Shown: positions 55,645 to 64,000 of the stretch, piece after piece | How positions within the stretch are numbered: position 1 is the stretch's first letter | Layout of the letters: every line of letters starts with the position of its first letter | From: Ligustrum vulgare | Lineage: Eukaryota; Streptophyta; Magnoliopsida; Lamiales; Oleaceae | Direction: 5' to 3' | NCBI GenBank assembly: GCA_963555705.1 | Contig: OY743181.1 | Coordinates: forward strand, 26,726,513-26,790,512 | Length of the DNA stretch: 64,000 bases | Program-made: the position numbers and the translations under genes | Notes under the pieces: model-generated | Seen by the model: the letters and a program-made list of their open reading frames with translations, nothing else | Database searches by the model: none | What the model was told of the DNA's origin: nothing

Positions 55645-57023
55645 TGAAGAGCATGAAGAAGAAATTGAGCTTTGGGAGTCCAGTTGATCCCGGATGAAGA
55701 AGGAAGCTACTCGTCGAGCTAACGACAGTAAACAAAGGCGCTGCTTGGGAGGCAACCCGAGAGGGGAGTTTCTTTACTCCCTCAAATTGTTATTTTTTTA
55801 TTTTCATTTTTCTTATTAATTAATTTCATTCAAAAAAAAAAAAATCAGTGACCTTGTTATGGCCGTAAGTTAAAACTTTACGGTCGTAACTCTACTCCAT
55901 TGAATTTATCCAGAGGCCTAATTACAGCCGTAACTATATTGTTTACGGCTGTAGTTGATTCTTTCAATTTTTCTCATATTGTTACTTACGATCGTAATTA
56001 ATATCTTCACGGCCGTAAGTTTCGCAAACTTTTAAAATTCCATCTGTTCTTCTGATTCCATTCACATTCCCTCTTTTGTTTTGTATTGTCACGCTCCACA
56101 TTGAGGATAATGTGGAATTCAAGTGTGGGGGGGGGGATGATTATCTATTATCTTTTGTTATCCCTGTTTTATTTATCTTCATTCAGTTTTTTTGTTAGTT
56201 AGCTTTAATTGTGCTTAGACCCACATTTTGGTTTAATAGGAACCAGCCTCACTTATGATAATTTTTGAACCACCAACTTCCTAAATTGCATAATTGGACA
56301 AACAATGAGCACATAGAGATGAGTTTTCCAATAATTTCTGAATTAGTTTGAAAATGGGGACTAATTGAAAATTTTCTGCAACCTAATTGAGTCAAACCAA
56401 AATAAATATGATAAAATACCCCCCGAGTAACTTCATTCTATCCTTATCCCATAGATTTTGAGTTCGGAATGAAGACTGAGCAATGACCTATACACATAAT
56501 TGGATGGGAGGAACACATATAAACCATAATTTGTGAGCTTATGAGCTAGTTTTACTCTTTATATTAAGCTCTATTTTTTGATGTGTGTCCTGTATGGTTG
56601 GTCTATACTTGGATGTGCTCTTTTGTGCATGCCATTGCAGCTTCTTGGCTCAAGTGCAAAATATAGTAAAGGCATTAGGTTAAACCAAATTTGACCTGCT
56701 AAAAGGGCCTACCATAATACATGTACTAATAGAAGCCTCTTTGAGCCTTAACCTTTCCTTGAAATTTTGATGCCACGCTACAAGCCATGAATACCCTTTC
56801 TTTCGCATTGTCTCTGTTTTGAACCAATAGAGAAGGGATTCGCAAGCTTTTGTTGATTGAGGATTGTGCTGTGGTTTAAGTCTAAGAAGTGCAATGGTTA
56901 TCTTGTGTTGGGTGACGGTTGTGTGATGGACTGAATTCAAGGGAGTGTAATTCTATATCGAGCCAATAGGTGATTGCGTATTGATTTGAACAAAAGAGAA
57001 AAATTTGTAGACTATACTCGAAG

Positions 57024-57054
<31 letters not shown>

Positions 57055-57838
57055 TCGAAAGAGAAAAAGCAATAAAAAGGAAGTTTAGTCAAGAAAATTA
57101 GTAGTTGAGGAAGTCAAACACTCAACTTGTGAAAAAAAAAATCAAGTGTGAACAAAGTTGGGTAGAGTGAAACAATGAAGTTCGTATTGAGAGTGAAGAA
57201 AGTAATGTCATTGTGAATTGACTTAGCTTGCAAAATTCCTTCTCGACTCAGCCTAAATATATCCTTTTATCCTACTTGACCTCAAGCCCCGTTACAACCA
57301 AATAAAGACATTTACTTTGCACTTGTGTTATTATTGGCTCCGGTTATGACATTGGAGCAGTCTGTGGTAATAAATTCTCCATGCATTGAGTTGAGTGAAA
57401 ATCCTCACCTTATACACTTTGTACGAAGAGAGAAATATCTAGTGAGGGTGTTAACTCCCATTACATATGCTTATGAGTGGTTTGAATTGCTTGGTCTATA
57501 TTCTGTGCTTTCAAGTTGGCCAAAAACTAACACCCATGTAGTAAATCATTGATAGAGGTTAAGAGAGAACTCACGAGAGGTGGGAGGATACAAGTCACAT
57601 TGGGAAATGAATTGGGCCGGGGGGTATTGATTTTCATTTCTATTCAGAGGATATTGGATGATTCATCTCTTGTACACACTAACACACTCCAGTTATGTAA
57701 TTAAATTTTCATGCTAAAAGAGAAGTGGGCTGTAACCTTGACTTTACGATTGTAGGTCTATCTTTTTGTTTGAGTTATGTTTCTTTTCTTTCACATCATT
57801 ATTCGAGGATGAAAAATGGTTTTAAGTGTGTGGGGATT
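55645..57838 (+). other. Athila 3' non-coding region
   Basis: No gene is supported over 2.2 kb. It holds a palindrome cluster at 55855-56030 (six diverged TTACGGCCGTAA copies), a ten-G run at 56127-56136, a GA run at about 57030-57051, and the polypurine-like AAGTGTGTGGGGATT directly before the 3' LTR. Confidence 0.8.
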
Positions 57839-59470
57839 TGATAAGTGCTTTATTAGCACATATTCAATTCACTTATTATCTTATTTTGTTATTGGTTTGA
57901 TCCTATTGAAGTATCGTTTAATGCACTTTCACTTATTGTACTATGTAAGGTCAAAAAGAAGAAAAGAAAGGAAACATGACCAAAGAAATACAAAAAATCA
58001 AGAAGGGCCTATTCAAAGAGCTCCAAATCAATAATGGCATGTGGGAAGAAGATTAGATGCCAAAATTATCGTCAAAGAAGGTTTGGGGTGAAGTTGGAAA
58101 TCAAAAAAATCCGCAAAGATTGTGATCATGAATTTTAGTCATAGATTGAAGCTCAATTTGTTCATATAAGAATTTCGAATTTTGGAAGATCTATTTCACA
58201 AAGAATTGTATATATTTGAGTTTTATTTCCAACGCAACTTGAATCACCACAATCGGACTTCGGGAGAGAAAGTTATGACCAAAATATCGAGCATAGACGC
58301 TTCTCGGCAGAGATGCACTTACGGCCGTAAATGACAAAGGTACAGCTTAACTTCCAAATTTCGAAAATTTTCAGTAGCTCACTTACGGTCGTAATAAGGA
58401 AAGTTACAGCCGTAATAAGGAAAGTTACGGTCGTAAATTGCTCGCCAAGAAATCTCCTTATCTAGTTTAAGGTCTATCTTTGGTATATCTTGTGGGTAAA
58501 GCTAGGGCACGATTTTGTGAGTATAAAAGGAGCAAAATCACCACAAAAAGGAGGCTGGACATTGAGGAAAATTGAGAACAAAATATAGAGCATTCTTAGG
58601 AGATTTTCAAACGCAAGAATGTCTACAACAATGGAATTCATGGAGCAAATTGAAGATTTCGCAACAATTATGATGGGCTAAGTTTCCTCGTCTTGTTCAA
58701 AGGGGAAGTTGTGTCAATTTAATTATATTATCTTCTTTTCCTACAAACGAGTAACGTTGTATCTATTCCTTTACTTCAATTGTTGGATTATTATATTTTG
58801 AATGTCCATTGAGATTAATTGATTAATAGTTTAATCTGGCCAATTGAATTATTGATTTTTGGATTCATGAATATGCTATGTTTAGATTCTTGATCCGTAA
58901 TTGTCATTGAATCTTTACTTTAGTAGGAAAAAAATCTCGTGCAGGTTTAGTAATAATTCAACTTGGATTGATTAATTCGAGCTTGTGAAATTAACGATCC
59001 AATTCAATCTATTCTTCTAAATTTTCATACTAGTCGTGCATTAAATCCTAAGAGCTTGTTTAAGATTGTCCGTGGCTAGAATTGGTTCGAATAGCTTGTT
59101 TTGAATCAATACACATAAGGAAGAATTTAGATAATCAGAGCTTGTTGATTATTTATGATTGATAATTGAACTAGGGATAGAAAAACGTTACAAGGAAAAG
59201 TATAACATTAATTAATGGCACAACCAAACCCGAGAACAAGATTTCTTCTCATATTATTTCTCTAGTCATATTTAATTGTTTATTTTTATGCATCTTTTTT
59301 ATTCAAGCAATTTCAAACAACAAACCCTCCATTCTATTCTAATTGATCGAACAACTAAAATTAGTTTCCGTTCCTCGTGGGATCGACCCTTACTCTCGCT
59401 ACTACATTATTAATTAATATTTAGCGAGTAAGGAATTATTTATTATTTTGGTGCATCGCGACACGCATCT
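57839..59470 (+). repeat. 3' LTR of the Athila
   Basis: 1632 bp, uninterrupted. It gives the pre-insertion sequence for the element A site (ACTTGGATTGATTAATTCG at 58971-58989). Confidence 0.93.
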
Positions 59471-60330
59471 CCATTTTTAACAACTTTTTGGCTAGTTGGT
59501 AAGAAGTGTTGGTTTGTAATCCCTATCTTGATACAATGAAATGATGGGATCATTGTTCCTTCATATTTATCCCATTCCATTGTGGCTGAAAAGAATTGGA
59601 TATATATGTTTGTACTTTTGATAACTTCAGTAAATCTTCATACTGCCTTTTTAACATCTATAGGAAGTTGTGAAATTTCCCTTAGATCTTTTCTTGGATA
59701 TATGCAGAGTATATTCCCTAGTTCAAAGCAGTTTTGAACCCAATTAGTTGGCACTCCTTGATAGAAATTTATCTTATTGTATTTTCCATAGTGTAGGATC
59801 TTCATCCATTTCCCTACTTCGAGATACTAATTTAACAGTATATTGAAAATAACAATAAAGAAGAGAACTTCTTAATAGTTATCTTTGTTTAGTAATTTTT
59901 GTTCGTGGCAAACTTTTACCACATCTTTTGGATTTATTTGCTCAATACGGGTTTTGGAATCAATTTCATTCCTCTGTGAAAAGGTTTCCATAACCTTCTT
60001 GGTATCTTGATTATCCTTCTTGAATGAAGGCTTTGTATCCGTTTCTATATTTTCAGTACAAACATTAGGATTAATTTTTCCCTGTGAAGGGTCCTAATAT
60101 TATCTTGTCTTTCCCTTTATCCTTGAGAAGAGTGCTAGTATTCATAAGACCTGGTGAAGGGTTACTAGACTTTGTACTAGTACTTTTAGCCGAATGGGCT
60201 ATCTTGGTACTGCCAGAAGGCTTTCTTGTATATTTTGAATTTGCATCTCCAAACAAGAGACTTTAAGTTCAAATATCTGGACTTTTGTCTTTAATTCCTT
60301 CAGCTCCATCTTTGCTAAGTTAATCAAGAA
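59471..60330 (-). pseudogene. Pararetrovirus transactivator-like ORF, part right of the Athila
   Basis: Downstream of RNase H the minus strand encodes a short coiled-coil-like stretch (MELKELKTKVQIFELKVSCL), a Ser/Thr/Lys-rich low-complexity segment (60256-60071) and a long damaged region (to 59471) with several stops. The position between polymerase and promoter matches the caulimovirid inclusion-body/transactivator gene. The remaining part is at 43506-43880. Confidence 0.5.
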
Positions 60331-60340
60331 GAAAATTAGA

Positions 60341-60811
60341 CTATCCTTTAATATATTCAATATCAAACTTGAAATATGAAAACCATATCTGGATTCTGAT
60401 AATGTATTTATTGGCGATAGATGGATCAACATTATTTTTTAAAAATGCTTTAACTTGTGTATTATCAATTCTAATCAAGAACTTTTTTGGTAGCAAGTAA
60501 TCTTCATATTTTTGTACTCCTCGCTTCATAGCAATGAGTTCTTTTCTATTTGTTTCATATCTCGTTTCAACTTCTTTGAATGTTCTTGATGTATATCTTG
60601 CAAGTATTTTAAGACAAGAATAATTCTTTTCACATTTATATTCTTTATGATTCTTTTTTACCTTAAGTACTACTTCCCAGTAGTTATCTGAAGCGTCAGT
60701 TTCAAGAATAAAGAAATCTTCTTCCTGTGGAATAATAAGTTTTGGTAGATTTTTTAATTCATCTTTTACTTTCCTGATGTTTTTGCGAACTTGTTCATCA
60801 CAAGACCACAT
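60341..60811 (-). pseudogene. Pararetrovirus RNase H domain
   Basis: Open frame with FFILETDASDNYWEVVLKVK (catalytic Asp), YETNRKELIAMKRGVQKYED (catalytic Glu) and FLIRIDNTQVKAFLKN (catalytic Asp). This is the caulimovirid RNase H order. It is separated from RT by about 190 damaged bases. Confidence 0.88.
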
Positions 60812-61001
60812 TACATTTTTCCTTAATTTTGAAAGAAAGTAATTTTTTAACTTGGCACAATTTTCAATAAATCATTCGGCATAGTTTAATATACCGAGGA
60901 AACTTTGTAAATGTTTTTTATCTTTGATTTTTTCAGGAAAATCTTGAAGTTTTTCACCAATATGAGATTGCAGTTGCAATTCCCCTTCTTTTATAAATAA
61001 T

Positions 61002-61601
61002 CTAAGAAATCCTATCTCTATTTTTGCTATCTCCGCTTTCATTTGAGAAAGTGTAATACCATGTTTTTTTCATGATATAACAAAACTTTTCAAGATGTTC
61101 AATATGTTCGTTCATATCTTTTGAATGAATAAGTAAATCATCTATGTAGACAATACAAAAATGAGTAATAGGTTTTATTACCTCACCCGTTCGCCTTTGA
61201 AATATCTGTGGAGCATTTTTCAATCGAAATGGCATTACATTCCATTCAAATTGGCCTAAAGGATTAGGAGTGCTAAATGCAGTTAAAGATTTGCTATCTT
61301 CTGTGGGCATAATTTGCCAAAATGCTGATTTACAATCGAACTTTAAAAATATCTTCTTGTTTTGTACTTTTTTAATAAGGATGTCCTTATTTGACAACTA
61401 ATATCCATCAAATTTTGTAACTTCGTTTAGCCTTTTATAGTTAATCACCATTCTGGTTTCTCCTCTTTTTATTTCACTATGTTTCCTAACCATAAATGCT
61501 GGACTACTATATGGACTTTTACTTGGCCTAATTAGTTTGGCTTCTAGTAATTCTTTTATTTCGACTTTAAATTCCTCTTGGTCTTCAACACTGTATTTCA
61601 T
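61002..61601 (-). pseudogene. Pararetrovirus reverse transcriptase
   Basis: Motifs in order: VEIKELLEAKLIRPSKSPYS, RMVINYKRLNEVT, FDCKSAFWQIMPTED, WNVMPFRLKNAPQIFQRRTG and catalytic CIVYIDDLLIHS. One in-frame TAG near 61398 lies between the second and third motifs, and the frame degenerates after 61002. The enzyme would copy pregenomic RNA into DNA in the cytoplasm. Confidence 0.9.
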
Positions 61602-61706
61602 CGATTTAACTCTTACTACAGTATTTGGTTTTATAAACTCTATATCAGCTTTAACCTTATCTGTATCCCATTTTTCTAATGGGTTTTCAGAATAAGTTTC
61701 AGAAAT

Positions 61707-61980
61707 TTATTTTCTAAATTTTTCGAACTTTTCTTCTATTGTCATTTTTAGCACATAAATTGGTTTAAATTTTTCTGTACTCCAACATCCACTACGTTGG
61801 GTTGAGGAGCTATGATGATTAATTTCATTATAAGCTATGCTTATGGCTCTTGTGATTTTAAGTGTAAATATCTTGTGTGCACAAGATGTTGTGAACATAT
61901 ATTTATCAATAAATTGAGTAAAATGTGCATATTTTAATAGGAAATTTTTTCTTAATAAAATATCACATCCAATTGTAGTT

Positions 61981-62052
<72 letters not shown>

Positions 62053-62282
62053 CTTCTCTAAGAGATTAGAAAAGGTATTTGTGTAGCATATTTGCTATAT
62101 ATTATCTTGTTTCCTCCTGTTGTTGTAGCAGTTACAACTTTTTTTGAGTCATATTTCCAATATTCAGATGGTAGTACATTTGGTAAGCAAAGACTTATAG
62201 TACTTCCTGTATCTAAATAAGCATAAAATTTTATTTTACTATTATTTTTTAAATTGAGTATAACTTCAATAAATGGACTCAT
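61707..62282 (-). pseudogene. Pararetrovirus aspartic protease
   Basis: The frame from 62282 has FYAYLDTGSTISLCLPNVLP and later SEYWKYDSKK, matching the caulimovirid protease pattern D-T-G-S followed by a P-x-x-Y-W motif. A stop and the TA expansion at 61983-62047 break it. The frame from 61985 to 61707 (TTIGCDILLRKNFL) continues the domain towards RT. Confidence 0.82.
61983..62047. repeat. (TA)n microsatellite inside the viral polymerase ORF
   Basis: About 32 dinucleotide units separate the protease and RT parts. Confidence 0.95.
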
Positions 62283-62887
62283 GGGATTGGTATTTATTAT
62301 CCTCTCCTTGGTAACAATGTTTTCATATTTTCATCTATCCTTGGTTTAATAACTGGATTTCCTTTAAGTGTTATTTTTATATATCCCTGACATATCTTGT
62401 AAGGGCTTACGTTTCCAAGAAAGCTCATTCCGTGTTTGGCTAAGTCCATAATTATCATCCTTATATAAAATTATTTCTGTTTTATGTTCACCTTGATTCT
62501 CTCCTATAATTATAAGAGGGAAACTCATATATCTTTTTATTTCAAGGTTATGTCCTAAGTAATCTTTAAAGACATATTTTTGTGGTAACTCATAATCTTG
62601 TAGGTGGCTAACAAATTTAGCATCTACATAGTTTTTCTCTACTCCTGTATCTATAAGGACAAGAAGATCATTCTTGATCCCTTCTTGGTTGATATATCTA
62701 GTCCTGATGTAATATTGTGAGCTTGTTGGTTCATCAATACTTCGGTTTTTAAGTCATTCTTTATTAACATTTTCTCTAGGTGGGAATCTTGCAATAATAT
62801 TTTCTCCTTGTAGCCTCACATTACCTTTCTTATTATTCTTCCTTCAAAATTAATTTCTTTAGCTTGTTTGTGAAAATCAAGCATTAT
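62283..62887 (-). pseudogene. Pararetrovirus polymerase ORF, N-terminal part with a second DTG motif
   Basis: Between the capsid-movement ORF and the protease, the minus strand is coding-like but broken by several stops. It includes LLVLIDTGVEKNYVDAKFVS at about 62676-62617 and further on a RYMSFPLIIIGENQ-like stretch. DTG with a following beta-strand pattern resembles an aspartic-protease lobe. The main protease motif is the one at 62200-62220. Confidence 0.5.
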
Positions 62888-64000
62888 TTATTTTGGTATT
62901 GTAATAACTTCATATTCCTTATATTTTCTTGGCAAAATATACTGTGCCAATTCATCAAAATCTTTATGCATTATTATGTTATTTGTTATTTTTCTTAAAT
63001 TGCTATGATGGCTAGTACTAAAAGCAAACATTGATTTTATGCTTATACTAATAGCCTTACTTTTATGTAACATTTTCAAGTTTCCGATTCTATAATAGAA
63101 ATTGAAACTTTGGTCTATATTTTCATCTGTTATTGAGATTGAATAATTTGGTTTTACTGTAAATATTATCTTCTGATAAACTAGATTTCCTACAACAATT
63201 CCTAATAGAGCATTTATAGAATCTTGTAGAAATCTGTTATCCATGCAATAAATTTCAATAGGTATATTCATACATTCTCTAAAGAATCCTTTAATCATAA
63301 CTTGGATTCCTTCAATTTCAATACATTTTAACTTCTTCCTAATATTTTCTGGGATATTAGATAATTTTTGTTTTACCCATTCTTTAGTAATTATTGGGAT
63401 TCTGGTTTTTCCTACTACATCTTTTACGTTAATTGTGATTTCTTTATAATTCATACTCACAATTGTTTTGTTCATCCTAGGGAGTATTCCTAAGAATCCT
63501 TGATGAAATACATCTTTTACTTGTAAGTTTAAGATTCTTTTAGTTATCTCCTTATATCTTTTGCTATCAAATGTAATTTCTTGACAAATTCCTTCTACTG
63601 AGTCTTCCACTTCCTCAGTTGTTTCAATATCTAATCCTTGTACTTCTTGAATTTCATTCATATATATATTTTCTTCAGATTCTTCAGATGATGATGATGT
63701 TTTCAACTCATAAATTCTACTACATTCATTGTCTAAATCCTCAAAATACTCAATTGGTTCTATATCACTATCATCTATAAATTCTTCATAAACTTTGAGA
63801 GTTTTTATATTCTGTTTATCTTTTCTCTTAGGACATTGGGGGGCTATGTGTCCTTCTTCATTACAAATGAAGCATCTACATTTTTTGATGTATTTCTTTT
63901 TGGGATTTTCAAACCAATTTCTTTTCTTGAAATATTTTTTATATGGCTTGAAGTTTCTTTTCTTAAAGTTTTTAAAGTTTTTGAAACATCTTTTATGTTT
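62888..64000 (-). CDS. Pararetrovirus capsid zinc finger and movement protein, C-terminal part of first ORF
   Basis: This frame is open from the window edge to a stop at 62888, about 370 codons. It begins with a Lys/Arg/Phe-rich basic stretch and the CCHC finger CFICNEEGHIAPQC (about 63875-63830), the caulimovirid capsid RNA-binding motif. An acidic Ser/Glu linker follows (63760-63620). The movement-protein region has VFHQGFLGILPRMNKTIVSM, KCIEIEGIQVMIKGFFRECM and YRIGNLKMLHKSKAISISIK, resembling the 30K/caulimovirid type that makes tubules through plasmodesmata. No stop breaks it, unlike the rest of the virus. Its N-terminus lies outside the window. Confidence 0.8.
   Translation of the reverse strand, partial: KHKRCFKNFKNFKKRNFKPYKKYFKKRNWFENPKKKYIKKCRCFICNEEGHIAPQCPKRKDKQNIKTLKVYEEFIDDSDIEPIEYFEDLDNECSRIYELKTSSSSEESEENIYMNEIQEVQGLDIETTEEVEDSVEGICQEITFDSKRYKEITKRILNLQVKDVFHQGFLGILPRMNKTIVSMNYKEITINVKDVVGKTRIPIITKEWVKQKLSNIPENIRKKLKCIEIEGIQVMIKGFFRECMNIPIEIYCMDNRFLQDSINALLGIVVGNLVYQKIIFTVKPNYSISITDENIDQSFNFYYRIGNLKMLHKSKAISISIKSMFAFSTSHHSNLRKITNNIIMHKDFDELAQYILPRKYKEYEVITIPK

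Larger units (their letters stand above)
43881..59470 (+). mobile_element. Athila-lineage Ty3/gypsy retrotransposon lacking RT and integrase, with two nested elements
   Basis: The LTRs (43881-49910, split, and 57839-59470) start TGATAAGTGC. The 5' LTR ends ACACGCATCA, and the 3' LTR ends ACACGCATCT by mutation. The flanks CGATT and CCATT form a 4/5 target duplication. The primer site TTTTTGGCGCCGTTTCCGGG (tRNA-Asp type), the gag sequence and the protease are characteristic of Athila. After the protease the element goes straight to 3' non-coding sequence. RT, RNase H, integrase and the envelope-like gene are missing. It is inserted in the pararetrovirus transactivator region. Confidence 0.93.
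41700..64000 (-). mobile_element. Endogenous pararetrovirus (Caulimoviridae, cavemovirus/solendovirus-like), split by an Athila insertion
   Basis: On the minus strand, from the right edge, the order is a capsid-type zinc finger joined to a movement protein in one ORF; aspartic protease, RT and RNase H; a transactivator-like region; the Athila insertion; the rest of that region; a TATA-box promoter; and the start of another first ORF. Capsid and movement protein in one ORF ahead of a separate polymerase ORF is the arrangement of cavemo- and solendoviruses. Resuming the first ORF after the promoter indicates a circularly permuted or tandem copy. Most ORFs carry stops or indels; the capsid-movement ORF is open. 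Genus placement is by layout only. Confidence 0.8.

Noticed and set aside
56680..57552. Possible envelope-like gene in the Athila 3' region
   Set aside because: The ORFs at 56680-56940 and 57325-57552 are short, lie on different strands and show no signal peptide or transmembrane pattern of Athila envelope-like proteins.

Overview
The window comes from a nuclear plant genome, most probably a eudicot. Coding sequence is almost entirely transposable elements and viral fossils: Ty3/gypsy elements of the Tat, Athila and chromovirus lineages, a CACTA transposon, Helitron remnants, small MITEs, and an endogenous pararetrovirus. Intergenic DNA is very AT-rich with many microsatellites. I see no intact ordinary host gene. 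Species cannot be fixed from the sequence.

Left third. Bases 1-5819 are the 5' half of a minus-strand Tat-lineage retrotransposon cut by the window edge. Bases 5820-10776 are AT-rich non-coding DNA with two MITE-like elements, a G-rich tract and several microsatellites. Bases 10777-16367 are a complete but internally deleted CACTA transposon (CACTAG termini, AAC target duplication) carrying a transposase fragment and a Ulp1-like (C48) protease gene.

Middle. A roughly 180-bp MITE (outer ends 16399 and 37630) holds a solo LTR (16513-37558). Into that LTR a 19.8-kb Tat element jumped (17552-37378, TSD ATAAG). A chromovirus-type element without gag or pol (21149-28889, TSD CCATG) then inserted in the Tat protease/RT gene. 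This innermost element is the most interesting object here. It carries (i) an intact ORF resembling the cysteine-rich nucleic-acid-binding proteins of Betaflexiviridae RNA viruses, (ii) a second partial copy of it in inverted orientation, and (iii) an intronless copy of LOG, the cytokinin-activating phosphoribohydrolase, broken by one stop codon. Two 528-bp inverted arms bracket a segment that appears flipped. The Tat element also bears a spliced antisense gene of the 'putative gypsy-type transposon' family.

Right. Bases 37631-41660 hold decayed Helitron sequence with two tandem 5' ends and two 3' hairpins. From about 41.7 kb to the right edge lies a minus-strand endogenous pararetrovirus with cavemovirus/solendovirus-like order: capsid zinc finger and movement protein in one ORF, then protease, RT and RNase H, then a transactivator-like region, promoter, and the start of a second unit. 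It is split by a 15.6-kb Athila element (43881-59470) that lacks RT and integrase. The Athila holds two gag-protease-only chromoviral elements in opposite orientation (45005-49403 plus strand; 50530-53965 minus strand). These elements share about forty copies of a TTACGGCCGTAA-like palindrome.

Nothing here works as an operon. The genes relate by nesting: each insertion broke an older element, and target duplications and frameshifts give the order of events.
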